NCBI GenBank assembly: GCA_031296105.1
Contig: JARLGJ010000020.1
Location: 158,016 to 222,015 of the forward strand
Length of the DNA: 64,000 bases
Source: Acidobacteriota bacterium
GTDB taxonomy: Bacteria; Acidobacteriota; Terriglobia; Terriglobales; Acidobacteriaceae
Direction of reading: 5' to 3'
The notes beneath the pieces are model-generated. The model was not told the DNA's origin. It saw nothing but the letters and a program-made list of their open reading frames with translations, and did no database searches. A program made the translations under genes and the position numbers. Position 1 is the first letter of the stretch; each line of letters starts with the position of its first letter. Positions 1 through 8,718 of the stretch are shown here, in pieces.

Positions 1-1
1 A

Positions 2-1204
2 CAGAGCCGCACGAGCGCCTACGATGTCCGCTTACGGCAGAGAGTGTCAAGCCTGTGGGGAGCGCCGCATGTGCAGGAAGCGCCCACCGCGACTCTGGTA
101 TCGTCCGTAAGTCGCCAAAAGGAGACGGAAGAGAACGGAAAGAAGATCATTCGCACCGTCGTTGATGAGATCAAAACCCCTGAGGCCGTGGAACACACGA
201 AAGCCGAGGTAAACTTCCATCTCGATTACCGGCAAAAAGGACTGCTCTGGTATAGCACCTATAAGGTCGGATTCCACAGCGACTATACGTTCCGTAACAC
301 CACGGACAAGTCCGGAACCCTGGCGTTTAAGTTTCCCTTCCCCGCCGCCAACGCAGTCTATGACGATCTGAAACTCACAATAAACGGCCAGCCGCAAGCG
401 TTTGATAACACTAACGAAGCGCTCACAACGCAAATTCCGCTACAGGCGGGCGAAGCGGTGCAAGTTGCCGTGACCTATCGATCCCAGGGCCTGGATAGCT
501 GGACCTATCGCTTCTCAGACGGCATAGCCCAGGTTCACGACTTCGAATTACAGATGACCACCGATTTCAAGAACGTGGACTTTCCGGATAACACGCTCTC
601 TCCGGGAAATAAGCGCGAAACCCAAAACGGCTGGGTGATGACCTGGCAATACGACAAGCTCGTCTCTGGGTGTCAGATTGGATTGTCTATGCCGCAAAAG
701 CTGCAACCAGGGCCGCTCGTAGGCGAAATCAGTTTCTTCGCACCGGTATCGCTTTTCTTCTTCTTTTTCGTGATGCTGGTGATCACCACCCTGCGCCAGA
801 TCGAAATGCACCCAGTGAACTATTTCTTTCTGGCATGCGCTTTCTTTTCATTCCATTTGATGATGGCTTATCTGGCGGATCACATCTCCATTCATGCCGC
901 CTTTTTGATCAGTTCCATCGTGTCCATATTCCTTGTGGTTTCCTATCTGCGCCTGGTCGTGGGCTTTCGCTTTGCCATGGTGGAAGCAGGTATCGCACAA
1001 CTGATCTATCTGGTGTTGTTCTCATACGCTTTCTTCTTCGACGGCTATACAGGACTAACAATCACCATTGGATCGGTGCTGACACTGTTTATCCTGATGC
1101 AAATCACGGGACGAATTCGTTGGCAGGAACGTCTTCCGCTCGATGCTCCTGTAAAACTTCCCCGGGCCAATTCCGCTCGCGGTGGTCCTAGTGAGCAACG
1201 GTAG
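2..1204 (+). CDS. CreD-like inner-membrane protein (5' end outside window)
   Basis: The reading frame is open back to the left edge of the window, so the N-terminus is missing; the GTG at 44 is only an internal codon candidate. Counting from that GTG, residues 55-220 form a beta-rich soluble domain. Residues 228-360 hold about five hydrophobic segments, starting with a Phe-rich helix at 230-250 and followed by a short loop with HPVNYFF. This order, a large periplasmic domain and then a membrane bundle with an 'HP-N-Y' entry, matches the CreD family (named for the E. coli CreBC regulon; molecular role poorly known). The C-terminus is hydrophilic. The gene runs convergently to ftsH and ends just before a strong hairpin. 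Another inner-membrane protein of similar topology cannot be excluded. Confidence 0.6.
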   Translation, partial: QSRTSAYDVRLRQRVSSLWGAPHVQEAPTATLVSSVSRQKETEENGKKIIRTVVDEIKTPEAVEHTKAEVNFHLDYRQKGLLWYSTYKVGFHSDYTFRNTTDKSGTLAFKFPFPAANAVYDDLKLTINGQPQAFDNTNEALTTQIPLQAGEAVQVAVTYRSQGLDSWTYRFSDGIAQVHDFELQMTTDFKNVDFPDNTLSPGNKRETQNGWVMTWQYDKLVSGCQIGLSMPQKLQPGPLVGEISFFAPVSLFFFFFVMLVITTLRQIEMHPVNYFFLACAFFSFHLMMAYLADHISIHAAFLISSIVSIFLVVSYLRLVVGFRFAMVEAGIAQLIYLVLFSYAFFFDGYTGLTITIGSVLTLFILMQITGRIRWQERLPLDAPVKLPRANSARGGPSEQR

Positions 1205-1212
1205 AGTAAAGA

Positions 1213-1241
1213 AGAAGGGCGGCCGCTGGGGCCGCCCTTCT
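1213..1241. terminator. Hairpin between convergent creD-like gene and ftsH
   Basis: An 11-bp perfect inverted repeat (AGAAGGGCGGC at 1213-1223, GCCGCCCTTCT at 1231-1241) surrounds a 7-nt loop. Read on the minus strand it is followed by a T-rich run (TCTTTACTC), so it suits ftsH termination best. On the plus strand the T-tract is poor. Confidence 0.7.
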
Positions 1242-1340
1242 GTTGAGTCTTGCTGTTTCGCGCAGGGTACGTGGCAAACGCCGCTTCCGTGCGCTCCGCA
1301 CTCGCTGTACGGCAAAAGCGCCGCCCAGTGATTGCTCCGC

Positions 1341-3251
1341 TTAGGCCGGACTGGGACGCTCGCCGGGGTTCAATCCTGGCTGGCGGTTTGGCTCCGGACG
1401 CAGCACCTGCTGCACTCCGCTGCCGCTATCGGACGGCGGCGTGTTGCGGTCGGGCATCGGGTTGCCGGCGATGATCGCCTGCAACTCTGCGGCGTCCAGC
1501 ACTTCGCGATCCAGCAGCGCCTTGGCAATGCTCTCCAGCACGTCGCGGTTGCTGCCCAGCACGTCGAACGCCGTCTTGTAGGCGGTGTCGATGAAGCGGC
1601 GAACCTCGGCGTCAATCTCGCGCGCCGTCTCCTCGGAGTAGTCGCGATGCTGCGAGAGCTCGCGGCCCAGGAAGATCTGCTCTTCCTTCTTGCCGAAGGT
1701 GAGCGGCCCGAGCTGGCTCATGCCCCACTCGCAGACCATCTTGCGAGCCATTTCCGTGGCGCGCTCAATGTCGTTGCCGGCGCCGGTGGTCATCGTCTGC
1801 AGGAAGATTTCCTCGGCGACGCGGCCGCCCATCAGGATGGCCAGTTCGCTTTCCAGGTAGGTGCGGTTGTAGCCGTGCTTGTCATCGATCGGCAACTGCA
1901 TGGTCAAGCCCAGGGCCATGCCACGCGGAATGATGGTGACCTTGTGCAGCGGGTCGGCGCAGGGCACCTTGGCTGCCACCAGGGCGTGACCAGCCTCGTG
2001 GTAGGCCGTAATGCGCTTTTCCTCTTCGCTCAGCAGCATGGACTTGCGCTCAGCGCCCATCATCACCTTGTCCTTGGCCAGTTCCATGTCGTACATGAGG
2101 ACCGACTTGCGATTCTGGCGGGCGGCCAGCAGAGCAGCCTCATTGACCATGTTGGCCAAGTCAGCGCCGCTGAAGCCGGGTGTGCCGCGGGCAAGCACCG
2201 AAAGATCGACGTCGTCGTTGATGGGAATCTTGCGGGTGTGAACCTTCAGAATCTCCTCGCGGCCGCGCACGTCAGGACGCGCTACCACCACGCGGCGGTC
2301 AAAGCGGCCGGGGCGCAGCAGCGCGGGATCGAGCACGTCGGGGCGGTTGGTGGCCGCCACCAGGATGACGCCTTCGTTCGACTCGAAGCCGTCCATTTCC
2401 ACCAGCAACTGGTTCAGGGTCTGTTCGCGCTCGTCGTGACCGCCGCCGAGGCCGGCGCCGCGATGGCGTCCCACGGCGTCGATTTCATCGATGAAGATGA
2501 TGCAGGGAGCGTTCTTCTTGCCCTGCTCAAAGAGGTCGCGCACGCGGCTTGCGCCCACGCCCACGAACATTTCGACGAAGTCCGAGCCGGAGATGGAGAA
2601 GAAGGGCACATTGGCCTCACCGGCCACGGCGCGCGCCAGCAAGGTTTTGCCCGTTCCCGGAGGTCCAACCAGCAGCACGCCCTTGGGAATGCGGCCGCCC
2701 AGCTTCTGGAACTTCTGCGCCTCGCGCAGGAACTCAATGATCTCCTGCAGTTCTTCCTTGGCCTCGTCCACGCCGGCCACGTCTTTAAAGGTGATCTTCT
2801 TCTGCTGCATGGAGAGCAGGCGCGCGCGGCTTTTGCCGAACGACAGCGCCTTGTTTCCGCCCGACTGCATCTGGCGGATCATGAAGAACCAAAGGCCGAG
2901 AATGACCACGAGCGGCAGGATCTGGAACAGCAGGTTGGGCCAGCCGTTGCCGCTGGCATCCTTTACCGTAATGTTCACGCCCTTGTCGCGCAGGCTCTTG
3001 TACATGTCGGTGTAGTTGGGCGGAACCGTGGAGTGGAAGCCGGCTTTTTCATCCTTGTAGCTGCCACGCACCTCGGGCCCATTCACCGTAACGTCCTTGA
3101 TCTTGCCCTGATCAACCTCCGACAGGAACTGCGAGAAGTTGATCTCACGCTCTTTGGCGCCGGCGCTATTGTTCTTCACTACGGAATAGAGCAATACGCC
3201 GGAGAGGATGATGACGACCCAGAAGACAATTTGTTTGACGGTCGAGTTCAC
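1341..3251 (-). CDS. ftsH: ATP-dependent zinc metalloprotease FtsH
   Basis: Membrane-anchored AAA+ protease that degrades misfolded membrane proteins and regulatory substrates. At 636 aa it has normal family length. Two transmembrane segments (about residues 5-24 and 106-124) flank the small periplasmic domain. Walker A GPPGTGKT is at 196-203, Walker B IIFIDEID at 251-258, the second region of homology with the arginine fingers near 301-319, and the zinc site HEAGH at 418-422 with the third ligand in GND at 494. The C-terminal 40 residues are Pro/Gly-rich. The start is a GTG preceded by AGGAG. It lies 238 bp downstream of the tilS-hpt fusion on the same strand, the same order as the tilS-hprT-ftsH cluster known from Bacillus. 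Confidence 0.98.
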   Translation of the reverse strand: MNSTVKQIVFWVVIILSGVLLYSVVKNNSAGAKEREINFSQFLSEVDQGKIKDVTVNGPEVRGSYKDEKAGFHSTVPPNYTDMYKSLRDKGVNITVKDASGNGWPNLLFQILPLVVILGLWFFMIRQMQSGGNKALSFGKSRARLLSMQQKKITFKDVAGVDEAKEELQEIIEFLREAQKFQKLGGRIPKGVLLVGPPGTGKTLLARAVAGEANVPFFSISGSDFVEMFVGVGASRVRDLFEQGKKNAPCIIFIDEIDAVGRHRGAGLGGGHDEREQTLNQLLVEMDGFESNEGVILVAATNRPDVLDPALLRPGRFDRRVVVARPDVRGREEILKVHTRKIPINDDVDLSVLARGTPGFSGADLANMVNEAALLAARQNRKSVLMYDMELAKDKVMMGAERKSMLLSEEEKRITAYHEAGHALVAAKVPCADPLHKVTIIPRGMALGLTMQLPIDDKHGYNRTYLESELAILMGGRVAEEIFLQTMTTGAGNDIERATEMARKMVCEWGMSQLGPLTFGKKEEQIFLGRELSQHRDYSEETAREIDAEVRRFIDTAYKTAFDVLGSNRDVLESIAKALLDREVLDAAELQAIIAGNPMPDRNTPPSDSGSGVQQVLRPEPNRQPGLNPGERPSPA

Positions 3252-3489
3252 CTGTGACTCCTATAGAAACCACGAAAGGGCCTATTGCAGACCATTCCTG
3301 CAAGTTAGATGCCCCGCTGGGCGGTAAGACCCAGCTTTTTCCACATCCCTGATTTTACCTGTTTTACCGGTCCGGCGCTTAGCAGCAGGTATCCCACTGC
3401 CAACTGTAAACAAAACAGCGGCGCAGGGAGTGCCCTTGGCCCGGTAGCCAGAACGTGATTGAAAGATACGGGAACAGAGGAAAAAGAGT

Positions 3490-5547
3490 TCAATTCCGGG
3501 GCATACACAACCCGCCCAGCTCCGGCGCGGCAAAGATAAAGGGCAAATTGCGCTCACGGGTGGGCGCGCCCAGCCCAAAGCCGGCCAGCCACTGCGGACC
3601 CACCTGGAATCCGTAATAGGTCACATCCAGATCGACGCGCCGGGCCGACTGGCGATCCAGCAGCGCGCAAACTGAAATCGAGGCCGCTCCGCGCGCCTTC
3701 AGGTTGCGCACCAGGAACTCGGTGGTCAGCCCCGAACTGACAATGCCGTCGCAGAGCAACACGTGCTGGCCGTCCACGTCGAGTTCCGGAGTGTAGAAGA
3801 TTTCCGTGGTGGAAATATTGTTCTCATTGATTTCACGGACGTTGGTGCGCACAAACTGGCAGCGAACGTCGCCGTGAAGGGAGCGCAGCAGGTCGGCCAG
3901 AAAGATGAACCCGTTCTCCAGCACCCCGATGCAGTAAATGGCGCGGCCCTCGTAATCATGAGAAATACGGCGGCCCAGGGCGGCAATACGTGCCTGTAGC
4001 TGCGCCTGCGAGACTACGACATCGTAGTTTTCCAGTGGCAATGTCTTGAACGAAAGTTGCGCCAAAGCGGACCGTCCCGTGGTCAAAGTGTTACAGGTAT
4101 TGCCATTTGTGCTGCATACATCAATAGCAATCGCGTTGCCATCTCCAGGGGTCCAGGCAAATTGTTTGGCCACTGGCAATCCCGGTGCCCAAAGCACCTG
4201 ATCGCGGCTGAGAACGACCGGCCAATTTTTGCGGACCGCGCCCGTAACCATCAATCTTTGCAACAAACGAGTGACTTTCTCCTCCCCCTTGGAGAACAGT
4301 GGGAGGAAGCGGTCACCTGCCTGAAGGTTGCGTACCACCAGTGGACCATTGAGGTCAGCGGCGCGCAAGAGATCTGCACGATGGTACACAAGTTTGGCTG
4401 AATCTTCGTTCAACACAGTAGCACGAATCGCAGTTTCCGGACCCCCGAAAAACCCGCCCACCTGGACACTGCCGGGGAAAGGAAGCTCCAAAGAGTATCC
4501 GCCCTCAGCGGCTTCGGCCTCGGCGGAGAAAAGGAACAGGCGCGACGGCCCCTGAGGGTCGCGCACCACCTGCGCCACATAGCCCTTGGGCAGGGCAAGT
4601 TGCTCGGCCCGTCCGGCCAGGGCAAACTCCCGCAGCTCTTCCAGGTGCGCAAAATCAAGCGACAACCCAAGATAGCGGCAAACACGGCGCAGCAGGCGGC
4701 GTTGCATGGCAATGGGCTGCGTCGTCAGGCTCTCCAACTCGATTCCCTGCTCGGGGTCGGGATCGGGGCCCAGCGCGGCATCAGTCAGGCGGTCGAAGAA
4801 CTCGTTCTCGGCGGCGGCAATCTCCGCGGTGTCGCTCAAGGCCTGGCGCAGACGCGGATTGTAATCGCGCTCCAGGGAGGGCAACAGTCCGGAGCGGACC
4901 CGGTTGCGGGTGTATTCGGGACTCTGATTGCTGGAGTCCTGGCGGTAACTCTGCCCCAGAAGGTTCAGGTACTCTTCCACCTCGCGGCGGGAGGTGGCCA
5001 GCAGGGGCCGTATGATGCGCGCCCCGGAGCCATTGTCCCCGCTGTTGTCCAGGGTGGATACATGGAAGCGGGAAAACTCAAAGCTGGAGTGAATGCCGGC
5101 AAGGCCATTGGTTCCAGCGCCGCGCATCAGGCGCAGCAGAACCGTCTCCGCCTGGTCATCGCGGGTGTGGGCCGTGGCCACCGCGTTGAGGCGCAGGGCG
5201 GCGGCGGCCTTTTGGAAGAACGCGTAACGGGCGCGGCGGCCGGCAGCTTCCAGAGAGAGGTGGAAGAGCGTGGCCAAGGCGGAGACGTCTTCGGACTCGA
5301 TGGCCGCTTCCAAATTGTGTTGCGCCGCCAGGTCGCGCACAAACTGCTCGTCGGCGTCGGATTCGGCACCGCGCAGGCGATGATTCAGATGCAGCACGAA
5401 GGGCACAACGCCAAAGCCCGGAGCCAGCTCCAGAAAGGCGCGCAGCAAGGCCACGGAATCTGCTCCGCCGCTTACGGCGATGCCGACCCGCTCGCCGGGG
5501 CGAACCAGGCGAAGCTTGCGAATGTACTGCTCCAGCGCCTTTACCAT
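3490..5547 (-). CDS. tilS: TilS fused to HPRT-like domain
   Basis: TilS makes lysidine at the wobble C34 of tRNA-Ile(CAU) from ATP and lysine. The ATP-pyrophosphatase loop SGGADS lies near residues 26-31, the middle carries the TilS substrate-binding region, and a TilS_C domain begins at 'VRNLQAGDRF'. The last ~180 residues align in order with bacterial hypoxanthine phosphoribosyltransferase: the helix 'QARIAALGRRI', the PRPP-loop position, 'CALLDRQS' and 'RNLPFI'. In that PRPP loop the usual E-D-x-x-D-[ST]-G reads D-G-I-V-S-S-G, and the Asp of the 'GYG(I/L)D' motif is Gly, so catalysis by the HPRT half is doubtful. I chose ATG 5547 because it places the P-loop at the usual distance; in-frame ATG 5571 and GTG 5601 lie upstream. 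The fusion runs into ftsH. Confidence 0.92.
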   Translation of the reverse strand: MVKALEQYIRKLRLVRPGERVGIAVSGGADSVALLRAFLELAPGFGVVPFVLHLNHRLRGAESDADEQFVRDLAAQHNLEAAIESEDVSALATLFHLSLEAAGRRARYAFFQKAAAALRLNAVATAHTRDDQAETVLLRLMRGAGTNGLAGIHSSFEFSRFHVSTLDNSGDNGSGARIIRPLLATSRREVEEYLNLLGQSYRQDSSNQSPEYTRNRVRSGLLPSLERDYNPRLRQALSDTAEIAAAENEFFDRLTDAALGPDPDPEQGIELESLTTQPIAMQRRLLRRVCRYLGLSLDFAHLEELREFALAGRAEQLALPKGYVAQVVRDPQGPSRLFLFSAEAEAAEGGYSLELPFPGSVQVGGFFGGPETAIRATVLNEDSAKLVYHRADLLRAADLNGPLVVRNLQAGDRFLPLFSKGEEKVTRLLQRLMVTGAVRKNWPVVLSRDQVLWAPGLPVAKQFAWTPGDGNAIAIDVCSTNGNTCNTLTTGRSALAQLSFKTLPLENYDVVVSQAQLQARIAALGRRISHDYEGRAIYCIGVLENGFIFLADLLRSLHGDVRCQFVRTNVREINENNISTTEIFYTPELDVDGQHVLLCDGIVSSGLTTEFLVRNLKARGAASISVCALLDRQSARRVDLDVTYYGFQVGPQWLAGFGLGAPTRERNLPFIFAAPELGGLCMPRN

Positions 5548-5760
5548 CGCACCATCATATCCCGGCACCATGGTAAGTGCGGAGTAGAGAAATAGATACA
5601 CGGCCTACCGGCCAATTGCCTTAACGGACACTGTCCTTTTGGATTCCCAAGGTCATCATTTTGAGCGTTGTTCCTAAAGTGAAATCTGGCAGCATCCGAA
5701 GTTTGAAACAACGTCTTGGCCTGCGGCGAGAGCGGGGCCAAGATGAAGCTGGAGGAAGCC

Positions 5761-5919
5761 ATGCCGCTCAACTTACCCGCCCTTTCGAGCCCGCCGTTGC
5801 CCGCGCCTCCAAGTTTTGAGGAGTGCGGTGTTCCCGCGGACAGCGCCAGACAGGTGATGATTGTTTCTCCCCTGGAGGTCGCCATGCTGCTCGATTGGTT
5901 CGAGGAAGACGACGACTAG
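5761..5919 (+). CDS. Small acidic hypothetical protein, 52 aa
   Basis: A short open frame begins MPLNLPAL, has a Pro/Ser-rich middle and ends in an acidic tail (WFEEDDD). I cannot assign a function. Two local signals support it: GGAGGAA lies 5 nt before the ATG at 5761, and the stop is followed within 40 bp by a near-perfect intrinsic terminator. Its orientation is convergent with thrS and it lies downstream of the divergent tilS start. Longer in-frame versions from ATG 5743 or 5716 are possible but lack a ribosome-binding site. It is too short for coding statistics to be decisive. Confidence 0.45.
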   Translation: MPLNLPALSSPPLPAPPSFEECGVPADSARQVMIVSPLEVAMLLDWFEEDDD

Positions 5920-5955
5920 GCTACCCACCTGTGAAGTTCCTCCTGTAAATGAAAA

Positions 5956-5983
5956 GGGCAAGCCGCGCGGCTTGCCCTCTTTT
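5956..5983. terminator. Bidirectional intrinsic terminator
   Basis: The 9-bp perfect stem GGGCAAGCC / GGCTTGCCC has a GCGC tetraloop and is followed on the plus strand by TCTTTTT. On the minus strand it is followed by TTTTC. It sits between the small plus-strand gene and the 3' end of thrS and can serve both. Confidence 0.9.
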
Positions 5984-5997
5984 TAACTTGCGAGTTT

Positions 5998-7965
5998 TTA
6001 TGCCAGCGTTGTGCTGCGCGACTCGTTTAGCTTCTTGACGCGCTCCACGAACGTGGCTAATGCCATGCTGCCCTCGGCCTTTTCCTGGCCGCGCACGCGC
6101 ACGTTCACTTCGCCCGTTTCCGCTTCCTTGTCGCCCACCACCAGGATGAACGGAACCTTCTGCAAGGCGTGCTCGCGGATTTTAGCGTTCATCTTCTCGT
6201 TGCGCGAATCCACTTCAACGCGCGCTCCCGAGGCCTTCAAGGCCGCGGCAACTTTCTCCGCGTACTCCTGATGGCGTTCAGCGATGGGCACCACGGCCAC
6301 TTGCGTCGGCGACAGCCACAGGGGGAAGGCGCCGGCGTAGTGCTCGATCAGCACGCCGAAGAAGCGCTCCACCGAGCCGTACAGCGCGCGGTGCACCATC
6401 AACGGCTGATGGCGCTGGCCATCTTCGCCCACGTACTCCAGCTCAAAGCGCTTGGGCAGGTTGAAGTCGAACTGCACGGTGGAGAGCTGCCACAGGCGGC
6501 CGATGGCGTCCACCAGCTTGACGTCGATCTTCGGCCCGTAGAAAGCCGCTTCGCCAGGGATGAACTTGTAGGGAATCCCCTTGCGCTCCAGCACGGTCTT
6601 CAAAGAGTTCTGTGCCAGCTCCCACTGCTCGGGAGAGCCGACGTAGTGCGTGCGGTCCTCGGGATCCCAGGCCGAGAGTTCGACCTTGAAGTCCTGGAAG
6701 CCGTAGGTGTGCAGCACGCTGATGGCGAAGTCGATGCAGCCTTCCACTTCGCTTTCAATCTGCTCCGGAGTGCAGAAGATGTGTGCGTCATCCTGGGTAA
6801 AGCCGCGGACGCGCATCAGTCCGTGCATTACGCCGGAGCGCTCGTAGCGGTACACCGTTCCCAACTCGCCCAGGCGCACCGGAAGGTCGCGGTAGCTGCG
6901 GAGCTGATCCTTGTAAATAAGGATGTGGAAGGGGCAGTTCATGGGCTTCAGACGGTATTCGGCGTCGTCCAGCTCCATGGTGTCGAACATGTTCTCAGCG
7001 TAAAAGCCCTCGTGTCCCGAGGTCTGCCACAGGGCGCGGCGCGCCACATGCGGCGTAAACACCAGGGAGTAGCCGCGCTTCAGGTACTCGGCGCGCAGCC
7101 AGTCTTCCATGATGGTGCGGATCAACCCGCCCTTGGGATGCCAGAAGATCAATCCCGGGCCGGCCAGTTCCTGGATGGAGTACAGGTCGAGCTGCTTGCC
7201 CAGCGCGCGATGGTCGCGGCGCTTGGCTTCCTCGAGCTGCTTCATGTACTCATCCATCAGCTTCTTGGAATAGAAGGAGGTGCCGTAGATGCGCTGGAGC
7301 TGCGGATTGCCTTCCTTGCCCAGCCAGTAGGCGCCGGCAATGTTCAGCAGCTTGAAGGCCTTGATGCGGCCCGTGGACGGAATGTGCGGCCCGCGGCAGA
7401 AGTCCACGAACTTGCCCGTCTTGTACAGTGACACCTTCTCACCGGGCTGGACGAACTGCTCGATGAAGTGGCACTTCATGAAGTCGCCTTCGTCCTTGAA
7501 GCGCGAGAGGCCCTCGTCGCGGTCCAAGAACTCGCGCGCAAAGGGCTCGTTGCGGTCCACGATCTCCTTCATCTTGGCCTCAATCTTAATGAGGTCTTCG
7601 GGAGTGAAGGGCGTTTCGCGCAGGAAGTCGTAGAAGAAGCCGGTCTCGGTGGCCGGGCCGTGGCCCAGCTTGGTCTCCGGGAAGAGTTCCAGAACAGCGG
7701 CCGCCAGAAGGTGCGCCGAGGAGTGATGGAAGACGTCGAGCGCCTCGGGATCTTTTTCCGTAAGCAGGCGCAGGCGCACGTCCTGCTCCAGGGGCCGGGT
7801 CAGGTCAATGGTCGCCATTGCGCCGTCGTTGAGCGGCGCCACCTGGGCGGCCAGGGCTGCGTCGGCCAGGCGCGGCGAAATGGACTTTGCGATATCCAGG
7901 GCGGTGGTGCCCTGAGGAACTTGCTTGATGCTGCCGTCGGGTAGTTGAACTTTGATTTCTGACAT
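5998..7965 (-). CDS. thrS: Threonyl-tRNA synthetase
   Basis: Class II synthetase that charges tRNA-Thr in the cytoplasm; 655 aa is normal. Residues 1-62 form the TGS domain. The editing domain carries HSSAH at 81-85 and the CRGPH pair at 190-194, the zinc-type motifs that clear Ser-tRNA-Thr. The catalytic core has the zinc ligands Cys344 (MNCPFH), His395 (DDAHIF) and a later His (MVHRALYGS). The C-terminal anticodon-binding domain begins near 'PTQVAVVPI'. The start is ATG at 7965 with GGAGA upstream. No T-box-like leader is visible in the 160 bp between it and the preceding receiver gene. Confidence 0.98.
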   Translation of the reverse strand: MSEIKVQLPDGSIKQVPQGTTALDIAKSISPRLADAALAAQVAPLNDGAMATIDLTRPLEQDVRLRLLTEKDPEALDVFHHSSAHLLAAAVLELFPETKLGHGPATETGFFYDFLRETPFTPEDLIKIEAKMKEIVDRNEPFAREFLDRDEGLSRFKDEGDFMKCHFIEQFVQPGEKVSLYKTGKFVDFCRGPHIPSTGRIKAFKLLNIAGAYWLGKEGNPQLQRIYGTSFYSKKLMDEYMKQLEEAKRRDHRALGKQLDLYSIQELAGPGLIFWHPKGGLIRTIMEDWLRAEYLKRGYSLVFTPHVARRALWQTSGHEGFYAENMFDTMELDDAEYRLKPMNCPFHILIYKDQLRSYRDLPVRLGELGTVYRYERSGVMHGLMRVRGFTQDDAHIFCTPEQIESEVEGCIDFAISVLHTYGFQDFKVELSAWDPEDRTHYVGSPEQWELAQNSLKTVLERKGIPYKFIPGEAAFYGPKIDVKLVDAIGRLWQLSTVQFDFNLPKRFELEYVGEDGQRHQPLMVHRALYGSVERFFGVLIEHYAGAFPLWLSPTQVAVVPIAERHQEYAEKVAAALKASGARVEVDSRNEKMNAKIREHALQKVPFILVVGDKEAETGEVNVRVRGQEKAEGSMALATFVERVKKLNESRSTTLA

Positions 7966-8126
7966 AGGGTAGGTCTCCGCTCGCGCCTACAAGTGCGCAA
8001 TGCAGAAAATAGTGACCACTCAAGGATAAAGAGTTCGCCGAGGAGAAGCAAACCGGGGAATCATGAGGAACATGCTGCCGTGCGTTCGAGTTGGGAGCCT
8101 CTGATTGGTGGACGAAGCGCAGCCGC

Positions 8127-8519
8127 TTACGCGATTCGCGCCTCGTTGCGCGTGGCCAGGCTCCTCTGAATGCTCTCCACGGTTTTGCGCAGGCCGGCGG
8201 ATTTGACGTAGGCGGCGTCGGCACCGGCCGCCTGCCACTCGCTGGCCGGGATGGGCCACGAGGAGAGGATCACCGACAAGGGACGCTCGCTGCAGGCGTT
8301 GGCGCAGCGCACCACGTCGTAGCCCGAGTGATCGTTTTCCATGTGCAGGTCGGTAACCACCAGGTCGAAGGCAAAGATGGAGAGCACGGCCTGCGCCTCG
8401 GCGGCCGAGGCCGCGGTGAGCACGTCGAATTCGCGGTGTTCAAAGACCGTTCCCAGCACGTCGCGGGCGGCGGCGTCATCATCCACCAGTAGCATCGAAG
8501 GCTTGACGAAGTTCGGCAT
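8127..8519 (-). CDS. Single-domain response regulator (CheY-like)
   Basis: A 130-aa stand-alone receiver domain. The acidic pocket is Asp13-Asp15 (LLVDDD), the phosphoacceptor is Asp57 in DLVVTDLHM, the switch Ser is in 'VILSSW', and the conserved Lys is in 'YVKSAG' near 109. There is no output domain, so it presumably acts by protein contact or in a phosphorelay. No histidine kinase gene lies nearby. It is between thrS and aceA, on the same strand as both, with about 160 and 200 bp gaps, so it is probably transcribed alone. The target is unknown. Confidence 0.88.
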   Translation of the reverse strand: MPNFVKPSMLLVDDDAAARDVLGTVFEHREFDVLTAASAAEAQAVLSIFAFDLVVTDLHMENDHSGYDVVRCANACSERPLSVILSSWPIPASEWQAAGADAAYVKSAGLRKTVESIQRSLATRNEARIA

Positions 8520-8667
8520 GTCAGGAGCGTAGCACCGGGCATCCTCTTCAGCACGATGCCGGAAGGCACGGGTGGCTGGGACTACGATGCGGCCAGAATG
8601 CGTCCAACCGGGCCGTAATCCATGGCCCCGGGGACGTGTCCTTGTGGGGGAAATTGCCCTGCGAGTG

Positions 8668-8698
8668 AAAAAAACGCCCGGCCGCTCGGGGCCGGGCT
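8668..8698 (-). terminator. Intrinsic terminator of aceA
   Basis: Read on the minus strand, a GC-rich stem (GCCCGGCC / GGCCGGGC around a short loop) is followed by G and seven T residues. It begins about 20 bp after the aceA stop codon. Confidence 0.88.
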
Positions 8699-8718
8699 GG
8701 CGCGATACAGCTACACCG

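Noticed and set aside
1366..1379. GGTTCAATCC string resembling a tRNA T-arm
   Set aside because: It lies inside ftsH coding sequence, and no matching acceptor, D or anticodon arms surround it.
1332..3257. Long open frame on the plus strand across ftsH
   Set aside because: It is the mirror of ftsH. The encoded residues are His/Gln/Ala-rich low-complexity typical of antisense frames in GC-rich DNA, while the minus strand shows all FtsH motifs.
6169..7431. Open plus-strand frame of over 400 codons opposite thrS
   Set aside because: Antisense shadow of thrS with no domain-like features.
7966..8126. T-box leader for thrS
   Set aside because: The upstream gap is short, with no specifier loop or T-box sequence and no antiterminator pairing.
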